64,000 nt of DNA from Nitrospiraceae bacterium (GTDB lineage: Bacteria; Nitrospirota; Nitrospiria; Nitrospirales; Nitrospiraceae), in assembly GCA_035623075.1 (NCBI GenBank), contig DASPUC010000026.1, positions 96,643-160,642 of the forward strand, given 5' to 3'. Below the pieces are notes generated by a model. It was given only the letters and a program-made list of their open reading frames with translations, ran no database searches and was not told the DNA's origin. Made by a program: the position numbers and the translations under genes. Below, in pieces: positions 1 to 9,740 of the stretch (position 1 is its first letter; each line of letters begins with the position of its first letter).

Positions 1-2256
1 TACCGGAGCACGTATAGGGACCGGACGGGCACGACCCATTCGATCGCGGCCACGCAATTTGAAGCCACCGACGCGCGCCGCGCCTTTCCCTGCTGGGATG
101 AACCGGATTTTAAGGCTGTGTTTGCCGCTACCTTAATCGTTGATCCATCGCTCACCGCGGTCTCCAATACTCCGATTACCTCCGCGAGCGTCGAGAACGG
201 GAAGAAGATTGTCCGATTCTCAGACACGATCAGAATGTCCACCTACCTTGTGGCCTTCATCGTTGGAACCCTCGAATCGACCGATCCAACGATGGTTGGT
301 CAGACTCCGATCCGCCTTTGGGCGATCCCAGGGAAAACCCACCTCGCACACTTCGGACAGGACATTGCGGCAGCTTCGCTCTCATTCTTCGAACGGTACT
401 ATGACATTCCATATCCTGGCCGCAAACTCGACCTTCTCGCCATTCCGGATTTCGCGTCGGGCGCGATGGAGAATCTTGGGGCGATCACGTTTCGAGAGAC
501 GGCGCTCCTTGTAGATCAACGCGCTGCCACCCATGCAGAGCTGGAGCGGGTCGCCGACGTTGTCGCCCATGAGAACGCCCATATGTGGTTCGGCGACCTC
601 GTGACCATGTCCTGGTGGAACGGATTGTGGCTCAATGAAGCCTTTGCCACCTTCATGGAAATGTTGGCGGTCGACGCCTGGAAACCGGAATGGAAACGCT
701 GGGAGTCGTTCAGCATGTCACGTGCCGCAGCCTTCTCGGTCGACGGGCTTCAGAACACGAGACCGATTGAATATCCGGTTCGCGCTCCGAAAGACGCGGA
801 GGCGATGTTCGATGTGTTGACGTATGAAAAGGGGGCTTCGGTGTTGCGAATGCTGGAGCAGCACATCGGCCCAACGGTGTTCCGGAACGGAGTGCGTGAT
901 TACTTGCGAACGCACGCCTACGGCAACGCCGATACGAAAGACCTCTGGATCTCACTGGGCCAAGTGGCGAAACAACCGGTGCCGGAATTAATGGAGGGAT
1001 GGATTTTCCAGCCCGGTTTTCCACTTGTCACCGCCAGCGTCAATCAGTCGTCTGAGCTGGTTTTGACCCAACAACGTTTCAATTACCTCGATGATGGGCA
1101 GTCACAACACGCGCGAGGACAGCGGTGGCATATTCCGGTTCAAATGCGAGTCGTCATTGGAGACAAACCCACCACCTCACGCCTGCTCTTGGAAGAGACA
1201 GAAGCACGATTCCCCGTGCCGAGCGAGTTCGATTCTCTGTTCCTCAACGAGGGTGGACATGGGTTCTACCGAGTCCGTTACGCGCCCGATCTCTTGGCTC
1301 GCCTCTTGAAAACCGGGCTCGACAAACTGGCTGCTGTGGAACGGTTTGCGCTGATCAACGATGCATGGGCCATTACCATCGCCGGACTCATGCCGATCAC
1401 CGAGTATCTCGACCTCGCGGCGCAGTTCGCGACCGACCGCGACAAGAACGTGTGGGCCCTCATGTTAAACTCCTTCGCATTTTTGAACCGTCTCATCGAT
1501 TCGGACGTACGGCCGGCGTTGGAATCCCTGGTACGGCAACGAGTGAGCCCCGCCGTTATGGACATCGGCTGGACGCCGAAACGAGGAGAATCCGAACTCA
1601 CTGGACAACTACGAAGCGAATTGATCACGGCGCTCGGGAAACTCGGAAACGATCCGCTGACCCAGCAGCGCGCGGCAGAACTCTATGCTGCGTTCAAAAC
1701 AAACCCGGCGGCGATCCACCCTGATCTGGTCCCCGCCGTCGTGTCGACTCTGGCATTTACGGGTGACCAAGCCCGTTACGAGGAATTTACTGAACGGTTC
1801 CGTACTGCCTCGACCCCGCAAGAAGAGCGCCGCTACCTGTTTTCGCTGGCAGAGTTCCGACACAAGCCGTTGTTGGAGCAGACGCTGGCGCGCACGCTGA
1901 ACGGGGAAACTCGAACTCAGGATGCTCCGTTCCTGATCAGCGCCGTCATGGGCAACGTCCACGGACGCGAGCTGGCATGGGCCTTCGTCAAAAACAATTG
2001 GGATCAGATGGATCGGCTCTTTCCGAAACAAGGCCTGCGTCGCATGTGCGGCGGCATCGCTGCATTGACAACACCGGAACTTGAACGAGATGTCCATGCG
2101 TTCTTCACGTCCCGCAAGATCGATCTGGGCGGAAAAACGCTGGACCAGTACCTGGAACAGTTAAGGATCGCGGTGAACATGCAGGAGCGAGATAGAAAGC
2201 AGCTGTATGACTATCTGCTCGCATTCGCCGATCGGGCAGCAGGAGCACGATTGTGA
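1..2256 (+). CDS. M1 family zinc aminopeptidase (5' truncated by window edge)
   Basis: This enzyme removes N-terminal amino acids from peptides. The open frame runs back to base 1 (YRSTYRDRTG..., then the family motif around FPCWDEP), so the true start lies outside the window and the GTG at 118 is internal. The exopeptidase motif GAMEN is at 460-474. The zinc site HENAH is at 568-582, with the third ligand Glu in NEAF 18 residues on. The catalytic Tyr is probably in LTYEKG near base 825. A long helical ERAP1-like C-terminal domain fills the second half. No signal peptide can be judged because the N-terminus is missing. The TGA stop is at 2254-2256. Family assignment is secure; substrate preference is not visible. 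Confidence 0.95.
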   Translation, partial: YRSTYRDRTGTTHSIAATQFEATDARRAFPCWDEPDFKAVFAATLIVDPSLTAVSNTPITSASVENGKKIVRFSDTIRMSTYLVAFIVGTLESTDPTMVGQTPIRLWAIPGKTHLAHFGQDIAAASLSFFERYYDIPYPGRKLDLLAIPDFASGAMENLGAITFRETALLVDQRAATHAELERVADVVAHENAHMWFGDLVTMSWWNGLWLNEAFATFMEMLAVDAWKPEWKRWESFSMSRAAAFSVDGLQNTRPIEYPVRAPKDAEAMFDVLTYEKGASVLRMLEQHIGPTVFRNGVRDYLRTHAYGNADTKDLWISLGQVAKQPVPELMEGWIFQPGFPLVTASVNQSSELVLTQQRFNYLDDGQSQHARGQRWHIPVQMRVVIGDKPTTSRLLLEETEARFPVPSEFDSLFLNEGGHGFYRVRYAPDLLARLLKTGLDKLAAVERFALINDAWAITIAGLMPITEYLDLAAQFATDRDKNVWALMLNSFAFLNRLIDSDVRPALESLVRQRVSPAVMDIGWTPKRGESELTGQLRSELITALGKLGNDPLTQQRAAELYAAFKTNPAAIHPDLVPAVVSTLAFTGDQARYEEFTERFRTASTPQEERRYLFSLAEFRHKPLLEQTLARTLNGETRTQDAPFLISAVMGNVHGRELAWAFVKNNWDQMDRLFPKQGLRRMCGGIAALTTPELERDVHAFFTSRKIDLGGKTLDQYLEQLRIAVNMQERDRKQLYDYLLAFADRAAGARL

Positions 2257-2513
2257 CCAATCAGATTGAGTTTTTGAGATACCCTGGCCGCGATATAACT
2301 AGTTTCGGGAAGGACGCCAAGGGGAAATCTATCTCATGACGATAAAAGGAAACATCTTTCACGTCGTCCCTTACTGACCCGTCAGACCTCTCCTGCGCAA
2401 ATCCCATCAAATGGCACGACAGAATTGAATGAAGCTTGTAAGAAGCCGCATTGCCTCTGCTATCTTCAGCTCTTATATTTTACATCCTTCAGCCATTCCT
2501 AGGATCGACGTTT

Positions 2514-3731
2514 ATGTGGTGCTACCGTCGCTCCAGAATCACCACACTTCTTGGTCAGCTGCTGGTTGTATTTGCTATCCCACTCACTGGATGCGGTGGT
2601 GGAAGCAACTCAGATAACGGCACCACACAGGGCGGGGGGCCGCCACCGTCGGTCAGCCTTAAACTGCAAACCGTTCGGACAGGATTCTCGGCTCTCACCT
2701 TCTTGACCGCACCACCGAATGACAACGCACGCCTCTTCGTGGTCGAGCAAGCAGGGCGGATTCAGATTCTCGATCGGATGACCGGAACTCCCAATCCAAC
2801 CCCGTTCATCGATTTCACTTTAATGGCCCCCTCGCCAATCTCCAGCGGGGGTGAACGAGGCCTGTTAGGATTGGCCTTTGATCCCAGCTACAACGCAAAC
2901 AAGCAGTTCTACGTCTTCTACACCGACCAGTCCGGCAATCCGACTGTCGCTCGGTACATGCGAAACGCTCTGAATCCTGATCTGGCCGATCAGTCGACCG
3001 GTGTGGTGATCGTGTCCGTCTCCCATCCTATTAATACGAGCAACCACAACGGCGGGATGCTTGCGTTTGGACCGGATGGTTGTCTATATGCCTCAGTCGG
3101 CGATGGTGGCACTGGGGGCGCGCCGGCCCAGATTACCGGCTCGTTGCTCGGGAAGATCCTGCGGTTGAACCCCAATGCCCCTAGACCGCCAGCAGCCTGT
3201 ACGAACTCTGGGCCGAACCCCTTTGGAAACGAAGTCTGGAGCTATGGACTTCGAAATCTCTTTCGATTTTCGTTCGATCGTGGAACGAAGAATCTTTTTA
3301 TCGCAGACGTGGGAGAAAGCACAGAAGAGGAAATCGATATTGCGACCGGGCTTCTGGCTGGAGCAGGAGTGAATTATGGATGGAACATTATGGAGGGATT
3401 TCTGTGCTTTCCGAGCCTTTCACCCTGCCCACCACCAGCTGGTCTAACGTTACCAGTACTTGAGTATGATCACAGTCAAGGCTGCGCCATTATAGGCGGT
3501 TACGTATATCGAGGATCGGTTATTCCCGCGCTCCCGGGAACCTATTTCTACGGTGACCTCTGTTCCGGGTTTGTCCGAAGCTTTCGTTTCGTCGGTGGAC
3601 AGGTTACTGAACAAAATGAGTGGCCGCTTCTTGCTCCCGGCGGCAGCATTACGAGCTTCGGCGAGGATGCTCAGGGGGAACTTTACATCCTGACGTCGCA
3701 AGGAAGCTTGTTTCGGATAGTCCCCAACTGA
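2514..3731 (+). CDS. PQQ-dependent sugar dehydrogenase (GSDH family) lipoprotein
   Basis: Predicted soluble-type glucose/sorbosone dehydrogenase, a six-bladed beta-propeller oxidising sugars with PQQ in the periplasm. The frame is open from 2451, but I choose ATG 2514 because AGGA lies 9 bases upstream and the protein then begins with a clean lipoprotein signal: basic MWCYRRSR, a hydrophobic stretch, then lipobox LTGC followed by GGGSN. The body shows family landmarks: RLFVVEQAGRIQIL, GGERGLLGLAFDP, NHNGGMLAFGPDG with YASVGDGG, and EVWSYGLRNLFRFSFD. Length is about 405 residues, usual for the family. It stands alone between the aminopeptidase and the convergent ybbP. Sugar specificity, and whether the cell makes PQQ, cannot be seen here. 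Confidence 0.9.
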   Translation: MWCYRRSRITTLLGQLLVVFAIPLTGCGGGSNSDNGTTQGGGPPPSVSLKLQTVRTGFSALTFLTAPPNDNARLFVVEQAGRIQILDRMTGTPNPTPFIDFTLMAPSPISSGGERGLLGLAFDPSYNANKQFYVFYTDQSGNPTVARYMRNALNPDLADQSTGVVIVSVSHPINTSNHNGGMLAFGPDGCLYASVGDGGTGGAPAQITGSLLGKILRLNPNAPRPPAACTNSGPNPFGNEVWSYGLRNLFRFSFDRGTKNLFIADVGESTEEEIDIATGLLAGAGVNYGWNIMEGFLCFPSLSPCPPPAGLTLPVLEYDHSQGCAIIGGYVYRGSVIPALPGTYFYGDLCSGFVRSFRFVGGQVTEQNEWPLLAPGGSITSFGEDAQGELYILTSQGSLFRIVPN

Positions 3732-3823
3732 TCATCGAGCGATTGGTTGCCGTAGCACAGAAGCTCTCGAATGGACAGCAGGGGAAGCGCTCGCGAGATG
3801 GTTGAGAAAACCCGCTAAAACTC

Positions 3824-6490
3824 CTATTCGTGTCTCAGCACCGCCAGAGGACGTTGGCCCAACAAACGGTAGGTGCTAAGAAACCCAACGGCCAAGGTCA
3901 AGAGGACAGTTAAGCTGATATCAATTAGCAGAACGCTCGGCTGGAGGCTCCATGCGAGTTCGAAGAAATAGGTCAGCACCGCCCACGTCAGCAGACTCCC
4001 GAGCAAGATACCGATGAGACCAGCAACTCCTCCCAACAGCGCATATTCCGCGGCGAAGGACCGTGCAACGAGACCGCGCGTTGCGCCCAATGCCTTTAGG
4101 ATCACCGATTCATACAGGCGCCGGTAGCGTGTCGCAGCGAGAGCTGCCGCCATGACCAATCCACCGGCCAATACACAAAACGATGCGACGGCGCGAATCG
4201 CCAACGAGAGCCGATCAAGGACGCGGGCAAAGTTTTGGAGGACATCGCCGACATGAATGGCACTGACGTTCGGAAACGATGCCACGACCGCCTGTTGAAT
4301 CGGCACTTCTTCCTCGGACGGCACGCGCAGCGTTGCCACATAGGTGACCGGAGCGCCATCGAGCGATCCCGGTGAGAGAATCATGTAGAAATTGGTCGAG
4401 AAGTTTCCCCATTCAACCTTCCGAATACTCCGCACCTCTGCCGAGACGATAGCGCCCTGAATGTCGAGGTCGACCGTGGAACCGACATCCAAGCCCAGAT
4501 GTTTCGCCGCTTCTTCTTCGACTGACAGCTGCGGTTTTGCAAAGGCCTCTCCCTGCTTCCACCATTCGCCTTTCACAATTGTGTTGTCCTTCGGAACCTG
4601 ATCTAGAAAGGTCAGGACGTATTCGCGCGCGGCGTACCAGTTCTTTCGTTGCTCTTGCTTGTCAGTCTCCTTCTTCTCTTCCTGTTCACTCTCTGAGTCT
4701 ATTTTTATTGTTTCCCCGTTGATCGCGTGGAGTCGAGACCGAACCAACGGTGTGAGGTCTGGCTTCCTCCCGGGAAGCTGCTGGTGGACGATCTGCACGA
4801 ACCTATCCGCCTGATCAGGCTGGATGTCGATGAAAAAGAACGTGGGTGCATCACTCGGTCGACTGTCGCCGACCTGCTGAAGCAGCGCATGTTCCACGAG
4901 CGACACAGTTGCGATTGCCATCACTCCGATTCCGATCGCCACCATGATTCCGACGGCCTGGCCACCTGGTCGAGCAACATTGCTGAGTGCCTGCCGAAGG
5001 CTCAACGACTTCGGTATGGGCAGCAGCCGAAGTCCGAACACCAGGAGTTTGGCCGACAGAGCGAGAAATACAACGGCCAAGATGAGCGCACCGACAAACA
5101 GGAGGCCAATACGCCATGATTCTGCCTGCCAGACCGAGAGACCTACTAATCCCACGACGAAACCACACGCCGTAAAAAGTTTCAGCCGATCGCACAATCC
5201 CCATCGCGCCTGCCACTGGCGTGGTGTCGTGAGATCATCAACTTGCATCGGCTCGACATCACGTCGAAGAATTGCAGCAGGCTTCATGTTTCTGATCGTC
5301 AGCAAAGGCCACAGCGCAAAGAGCAACGTCGACAAGAGTCCCAGTGCCACTCCCTTCACCACAGGCCATAGGGAAGACACCGACAGCTCCGGCGAGAATC
5401 CCAATTGGTCCAGGAGATCGGAGGCGAACAGGTTCGTCACGAGTGTGGGAAGGCCGCGTTGCAGACCGATCCCAATCGCGGCACCGGCAAGGCTGCCGAC
5501 CAGGCCAAGCCACATCGCTTGCAGCGCATAGGCTTTGATCACCGTTGCGGAATCCGCCCCTGCCGTCTTGAGGATAGCGATCGTCTGCAGTTTCTCCCGC
5601 AGAAACGCATGAATAGACGTCGCGACGCCTAGCCCTCCGATAAACAACGCTGTCAGGCCGATCAATCCGAGATACCGTGTGAGCTGTTGGAGATACTGCT
5701 TGAGCTGAGGTTGGGCGTCCTGATAGCCAGACACGCGTACAGAATCCGTGGCCAATCGACCCCGTAGTTCAGGTATAAGCGAACTCGTCGAGAGATTCGC
5801 AGGAAGTGTGAGGAGGTACCGCTCACGAACCCGACTGCCGGGCTTGATCAGCTCAGCGGCACTCAAGCCATCCCGCGAGATCAGCACGCGCGGCCCTAGG
5901 CTGAAAGCGTTGGCCATCCGATCCGGCTCAGTTCGAACGATACCTGTGATCACGAACAGAGCTTGCCCAATTTTGAGACGTTCGCCGACAGAGAGACCCA
6001 TGCGAATGAGCAAGGATTTCTGTACCACCGCTCCGAAACAGGGAGTCCCCCCGCATCGGCGGATGTCGGGATGTAGCAATGTATCGAGGGATTCAGTTGG
6101 TTCAAGCCGTATCGTTCCATACAAGGGATAGGCCTGTTCCACTGCCTTTAATTCAGCAATCTGTGTCGCTGACACACCTGATCCACCCTGATCTACCCGC
6201 GCGGCCATCGCGATGAGTTCGCTCACGTGAGTAGTCGTGATGCCCCGTGTCGTGAGAGAGGTCAACACGTCCTGCCCTTTTGCCGAAAGCGGATGAGATA
6301 GACGCATTTCCAAATCACCGCCGAGTAGTCCGCGCGCTTCACGCATCACGGCTCGCTCCACATTGGCAGCGAATAGTGACACGGCTACCAATGTGCCGAC
6401 ACCAACGGCGATGCAGACGAAAAAATACAGAAAATGTTGCCAGCCCCCCCTGGTTTCTCGCCACGCCATGGCGAACAGAAACTTATTCAC
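3824..6490 (-). CDS. ybbP: ABC transporter permease, YbbP/FtsX-like
   Basis: Large inner-membrane permease of the MacB/FtsX superfamily, 888 residues. It has one N-terminal membrane segment (about residues 20-40), a periplasmic region, a first FtsX helix bundle (about 265-400), a central pair of segments, a second periplasmic domain and a C-terminal FtsX bundle (about 760-880). The second periplasmic domain carries a very acidic and basic stretch (DSESEQEEKKETDKQEQRK) not typical of the family. It overlaps the upstream ATPase gene by four bases (ATGA, 6487-6490), so the two are translationally coupled. Together with divergent tesA this matches the E. coli tesA / ybbA-ybbP arrangement. The cargo is unknown; hydrophobic-molecule or lipoprotein handling is inferred from relatives. 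Confidence 0.9.
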   Translation of the reverse strand: MNKFLFAMAWRETRGGWQHFLYFFVCIAVGVGTLVAVSLFAANVERAVMREARGLLGGDLEMRLSHPLSAKGQDVLTSLTTRGITTTHVSELIAMAARVDQGGSGVSATQIAELKAVEQAYPLYGTIRLEPTESLDTLLHPDIRRCGGTPCFGAVVQKSLLIRMGLSVGERLKIGQALFVITGIVRTEPDRMANAFSLGPRVLISRDGLSAAELIKPGSRVRERYLLTLPANLSTSSLIPELRGRLATDSVRVSGYQDAQPQLKQYLQQLTRYLGLIGLTALFIGGLGVATSIHAFLREKLQTIAILKTAGADSATVIKAYALQAMWLGLVGSLAGAAIGIGLQRGLPTLVTNLFASDLLDQLGFSPELSVSSLWPVVKGVALGLLSTLLFALWPLLTIRNMKPAAILRRDVEPMQVDDLTTPRQWQARWGLCDRLKLFTACGFVVGLVGLSVWQAESWRIGLLFVGALILAVVFLALSAKLLVFGLRLLPIPKSLSLRQALSNVARPGGQAVGIMVAIGIGVMAIATVSLVEHALLQQVGDSRPSDAPTFFFIDIQPDQADRFVQIVHQQLPGRKPDLTPLVRSRLHAINGETIKIDSESEQEEKKETDKQEQRKNWYAAREYVLTFLDQVPKDNTIVKGEWWKQGEAFAKPQLSVEEEAAKHLGLDVGSTVDLDIQGAIVSAEVRSIRKVEWGNFSTNFYMILSPGSLDGAPVTYVATLRVPSEEEVPIQQAVVASFPNVSAIHVGDVLQNFARVLDRLSLAIRAVASFCVLAGGLVMAAALAATRYRRLYESVILKALGATRGLVARSFAAEYALLGGVAGLIGILLGSLLTWAVLTYFFELAWSLQPSVLLIDISLTVLLTLAVGFLSTYRLLGQRPLAVLRHE

Positions 6491-7191
6491 GAGGGGGACT
6501 CTCCCGAGGAAACCGTCTCGTCGGTTTCCTCGTCGGATTCGATGCGGCCATCCCGCAACGTGATCACGCGCTGCATGAGCGAGGCAACATCTCGCTCGTG
6601 CGTAACCAACACCAGCGTTGTGCCGTAGTCACGATGGAGGTCGAGTAAGAGCCCGATGATGTGTCGACCAGTACCCGAATCAAGATTGCCGGTCGGTTCA
6701 TCGGCCAGCAGGATTGGAGGTCGACAGGCGAACGCTCTGGCCACCGCGACCCGCTGTTGCTCACCTCCGGACAATTGCACCGGATAATGGTGAAGACGGT
6801 CCTGCAAGCCAACTGCGTCCAGGAGATCGCTAGCGCGCCTCTTCACTGAAGAAACTCCGGTCAACTCAAGTGGGACCATGACATTTTCGAGCGCGGTTAA
6901 GGTTGGGATGAGGTGGAACGATTGAAAGATATACCCAATCATTTTTCGTCGGTACCGCGCGAGCGCACTCTCCGACAAAGTGGTGATATCCACTCCGTCG
7001 AGCACGACGGAGCCAGAGGTCGGACGGTCTAATCCAGCCATCAGACCCAAAAGAGTCGACTTTCCGCTGCCGGACGGCCCCACGATCGCGACCATTTGTT
7101 TCGATGGAATAACGAGGTCGATCTGATCAAGAATCGTGACCGCCCGTCCACCGGCGGCCAACCGCATCGACAACCCCTTTAAGACGATCAT
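6487..7191 (-). CDS. ybbA: ABC transporter ATP-binding protein, YbbA-like
   Basis: Cytoplasmic ATPase of 234 residues that powers the YbbP permease. The Walker A motif is GPSGSGKST (about residues 39-47), the Q-loop lies in IFQSFHLIPTLTALENV, the signature is LSGGEQQRVAVARA, Walker B is ILLADEPTGNLD, and the switch histidine is in LVTHE. This is the LolD/MacB-type class used with FtsX-like permeases. It is the first gene of a two-gene minus-strand operon and its stop overlaps the ybbP start. The divergent tesA start is about 55 bases away, so the promoters probably share this gap. It ends with an acidic tail (ESDEETDET). Confidence 0.93.
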   Translation of the reverse strand: MIVLKGLSMRLAAGGRAVTILDQIDLVIPSKQMVAIVGPSGSGKSTLLGLMAGLDRPTSGSVVLDGVDITTLSESALARYRRKMIGYIFQSFHLIPTLTALENVMVPLELTGVSSVKRRASDLLDAVGLQDRLHHYPVQLSGGEQQRVAVARAFACRPPILLADEPTGNLDSGTGRHIIGLLLDLHRDYGTTLVLVTHERDVASLMQRVITLRDGRIESDEETDETVSSGESPS

Positions 7192-7232
7192 GGCAAGAAT
7201 TCCTCACGATACTCGAGCGAACCCGACCGTAT

Positions 7233-7238
7233 TATACT
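7233..7238 (+). promoter_or_regulatory. -10 element of tesA, close to the start codon
   Basis: TATACT lies eight bases before the tesA ATG at 7247, with no Shine-Dalgarno sequence between. No good -35 is seen at 17-18 bases. If used, transcription would begin at or next to the ATG, giving a leaderless message. Confidence 0.45.
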
Positions 7239-7246
7239 GTACTCCT

Positions 7247-7951
7247 ATGCCAGACCCCGCACCTTTGCGCAGGTTCTTAGTCAGCCTGACAGGACTGTGG
7301 TCTTTGCTGGTGATACTCGCCCCAATACCCACGGTCTCGTTACCGCCGCCTTCGCATGCCTCAACGACGTCCTCGACCAACGGTGTGACGTCATCCGTCG
7401 AGCAGCCGCGAATCGTCGCGTTTGGTGACAGCCTGACGGCCGGCCTGGGAGTCGGACCTGCGGAATCTTACCCCGCGCAGCTGCAACGACGACTTGATGA
7501 GTTGGGCTATCACTATCGCGTGGTCAACGCGGGAGTCAGTGGAGAAACCACGGCGGGAGGAGCCCGGCGTGTGGCCTGGGTGCTCAAGAGCCGGCCCGTC
7601 ATCGTCATCCTGGAACTTGGAGCCAATGACGGGTTACGCGGACTCAACCCCGAGCAAACGCAGGCGAACCTGGAACACATCATTCAGCAGCTCCAGGAGG
7701 CCAAGGTCACGGTCGTGTTGGCCGGCATGAAGCTACCGCCTAACTACGGTGCCGAGTACACCAGAGCCTTTGAATCGATCTATCCTACTTTGGCTCGACG
7801 GTATCATCTCGAACTGATTCCGTTTTTCCTCGACGGAGTAGCCGGATCGATCAAACTGAATCAAGCCGATGGAATACACCCTACCGCGGAAGGCTATCGC
7901 ATTATTGTTGGGAAGATCCTGGAAACGGTACAACCCCTGCTGAAGCAGTGA
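7247..7951 (+). CDS. tesA: TesA-like GDSL arylesterase / lysophospholipase
   Basis: Exported multifunctional esterase of the SGNH hydrolase family, cleaving acyl esters and lysophospholipids in the periplasm. The frame is open from 7136 inside the divergent gene, but ATG 7247 is preferred because it gives a normal signal peptide (MPDPAPLRRFLVSLTGLW, then a long hydrophobic run). Block I is AFGDSLTAG with the catalytic Ser, block III is GANDGLRG, and block V is DGIHPTAEGY with the catalytic Asp and His. Length is about 234 residues. It is divergent from ybbA-ybbP, a conserved grouping in which the transporter may clear products or substrates of the esterase. Confidence 0.92.
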   Translation: MPDPAPLRRFLVSLTGLWSLLVILAPIPTVSLPPPSHASTTSSTNGVTSSVEQPRIVAFGDSLTAGLGVGPAESYPAQLQRRLDELGYHYRVVNAGVSGETTAGGARRVAWVLKSRPVIVILELGANDGLRGLNPEQTQANLEHIIQQLQEAKVTVVLAGMKLPPNYGAEYTRAFESIYPTLARRYHLELIPFFLDGVAGSIKLNQADGIHPTAEGYRIIVGKILETVQPLLKQ

Positions 7952-7988
7952 AGGAGGTCCGCCGCGATGATGGGGACCGTGAAAAACA

Positions 7989-8031
7989 CGGACACCAGGC
8001 CTTCTAAGAGGATCAAGGGGCCTGGTGTCCG
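7989..8031 (-). terminator. Rho-independent terminator of the 8051-8242 gene
   Basis: Perfect 13-bp inverted repeat, CGGACACCAGGCC (7989-8001) and GGCCTGGTGTCCG (8019-8031), with a 17-base loop. Read on the minus strand it is followed by TGTTTTTC, as expected of a terminator for the minus-strand gene. It lies between the convergent ends of tesA and that gene. A second short hairpin (8043-8061, AAAGAGC...GCTCTTT plus T's) could serve tesA. Confidence 0.75.
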
Positions 8032-8050
8032 CTACTCTCGGAAAGAGCGG

Positions 8051-8242
8051 TTAGCTCTTTTTCAAAAACGTGTCGTAGACACCGTAGGCGAGAATGACTC
8101 CGATCAGCGTGTAATACATATAGCTAATTCCGGAATAATCCGGCCCACCTTCGCCTTTCGGTTCGTTGGCCAGTGCCAGGGAGACGCCGACCAGTAGCAC
8201 AGAGCCCGCGAGCGTACCAAATCGTGCAACCATCTTTCTCAT
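8051..8242 (-). CDS. Small exported or membrane protein of unknown function
   Basis: A 63-residue protein. The start at 8242 is set by an excellent ribosome binding site (AGGAGG, then ATAGGT, then ATG); the longer frame from 8284 is not needed. It starts MRKMVARFG followed by a hydrophobic signal ending LALANEP, then a short GGPDYSG stretch and a second hydrophobic segment (YYTLIGVILAYGVY), ending DTFLKKS. It therefore looks like a periplasmic peptide anchored by a C-terminal membrane helix. I do not recognise a family. It stands alone with its own strong terminator, which argues for a real and separately expressed gene. Confidence 0.72.
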   Translation of the reverse strand: MRKMVARFGTLAGSVLLVGVSLALANEPKGEGGPDYSGISYMYYTLIGVILAYGVYDTFLKKS

Positions 8243-8357
8243 ACCTATCCTCCTCGAATCGGATAACATAAAAGTGGGCGGCATTGTACTGAAGTTGGCT
8301 TTCGAGACGCAAGAGGGTTTGAATGCAAACGGACCGATGGTAGCTGTAAGGGATGCG

Positions 8358-9254
8358 TTATTGAGAGGGGCCGGACTTTGTGAGGGTCCTCAGGGCCGTG
8401 GCCACTTCTCTGAACGATGCGGCGAGTTTCTCGAGCTGAGTCCCTTTTGAGAGCATGTCTCCTGCAATCGACTTGAGCTGGTTGTCATACCCACCGACTT
8501 CGGTCGCAAGATCCGCGACTCTTGCCAATGTGCTCTTATAGGTTGCAAGTTCCTGCATGGCCTCTTGGTGGGCGACCTGAGCCGTCTTGACCTCTGCCAT
8601 GGATGCCTGAAGTTGGTGGGTCAGCCGTCCGACATAGGCTTCCCGGTCTCGGATGTCGGACTCCAAACTCAACTGAATTTCCTCTCCTTCCCGGCGACGT
8701 TCGTCAAGATTTCTGATGGCATGCGCCCAGGCAGCCACCTCGCCGCTCAGTTTGGAGGAATCGGGCAAGGGTTGACCTCGTTCCACGGCTTTCATGGCTG
8801 GTTGCAACCATTCGATGAAGGCCATCACCTCACTCAGTTTCAGATCGCCCATGGCAGAACCCCCTGCGGCCACGGATCCGTTCCCGTTCGGCGGGCTTGC
8901 TGCAGGCTGTACGGTGGGAGCTGTCCTTGCTTTCCGACTGGTGCGTGGCTGAGCCCATCGATGGTATTCCAGCAACACCGCGATGCAATGGCGGCACATG
9001 GGTTCTTCCGGCAACGCGCAACTGCATTTCGACACCAGGTGCCCATCCTTCAGCCGGATCGTTTGTTCGTACAATCCCGAGCTGCCGATTACTGCCGAGG
9101 AGATCTGTGATTCATCCGCTTCAACGATGCGGACTCGATTTTCCGTGACGTATTGGTTCCCGATTTGGAAAGCACCCCGATCCACAACTGACTGAATCAT
9201 AGGGGGGTCGAGGAGGCTGAGTCGCTCCGCTGAGCAGGGAATCTTGTTTCGCAT
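8358..9254 (-). CDS. SWIM zinc-finger protein with C-terminal coiled coil
   Basis: 298 residues. The N-terminal 110 residues hold a SWIM zinc finger: CSCALPEEPMCRHC, with the first two Cys as CxC and then CxH, preceded by the usual GxYxQTIRLKDG strand. A low-complexity Ala/Pro/Gly linker follows (about 120-150). From about residue 190 to 285 there is a heptad-rich region (ERRREGEEIQLSLESDIRD..., then HQLQASMAEVKTAQVAHQ), predicted coiled coil. SWIM domains bind DNA or protein partners. The combination suggests a cytoplasmic scaffold or DNA-associated factor, but no function is established. Neighbours give no clue. Confidence 0.8.
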   Translation of the reverse strand: MRNKIPCSAERLSLLDPPMIQSVVDRGAFQIGNQYVTENRVRIVEADESQISSAVIGSSGLYEQTIRLKDGHLVSKCSCALPEEPMCRHCIAVLLEYHRWAQPRTSRKARTAPTVQPAASPPNGNGSVAAGGSAMGDLKLSEVMAFIEWLQPAMKAVERGQPLPDSSKLSGEVAAWAHAIRNLDERRREGEEIQLSLESDIRDREAYVGRLTHQLQASMAEVKTAQVAHQEAMQELATYKSTLARVADLATEVGGYDNQLKSIAGDMLSKGTQLEKLAASFREVATALRTLTKSGPSQ

Positions 9255-9454
9255 CCGTTACAGTCCCACGTTTGAAAGGACCCGTATGATGTTCCGGGGT
9301 AGTCTGGAACGGACTGACCCAACTGTCAAGCGTTCGCCCGGTTCTGGCAGGTGCAGACCTGCTGATCGAAGGACGGTCTAATGGCTAAGGCCTAGATGGG
9401 CGGAACCATGGAAGCGTTTCATATTGAAGACGTCGTAAATCGGCGCCTTTGCTC

Positions 9455-9694
9455 CTAAATTCTCAGGTGGGTGCCATCACAAAACGGTGGCTTCTTTGTA
9501 TGCTTACAGCCGCAGAACGCCACCCGTTTCTTTTCGTCAAAGGTGACCTCGATCGGAGCGAAATCCGTTCCCGTATGGGATCCGTCACAGAAGGGTTGTG
9601 TTTTAGATCGGCCGCAACGACACCAATAGATCGTCCCAGGTCCAACCTCCAACACATAGGGATTGCCTTGCGCAATGATGAGCTGATCAGCCAT
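9455..9694 (-). CDS. Double CDGSH-type iron-sulfur protein
   Basis: A 79-residue cytoplasmic protein with two CDGSH iron-sulfur motifs: CRCGRSKTQPFCDGSH and CGCKHTKKPPFCDGTH. Each supplies the three Cys and one His that hold a labile 2Fe-2S cluster. Most residues lie in the two motifs, as in other short bacterial tandem CDGSH proteins. The start at 9694 has GAGGGG about seven bases upstream. Such proteins are linked to iron, redox or nitric-oxide responses, but the exact role is not known. It is followed on the same strand, 45 bases or more away, by no obvious partner; the ChaN-like gene lies upstream. Confidence 0.88.
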   Translation of the reverse strand: MADQLIIAQGNPYVLEVGPGTIYWCRCGRSKTQPFCDGSHTGTDFAPIEVTFDEKKRVAFCGCKHTKKPPFCDGTHLRI

Positions 9695-9740
9695 GTTGTC
9701 CCCTCGTTGTTTCTTACACCAGTTGCCTGAGTAACAGAAC

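Noticed and set aside
118..120. GTG at 118 as the start of the M1 aminopeptidase
   Set aside because: The frame and conserved family sequence continue upstream to base 1.
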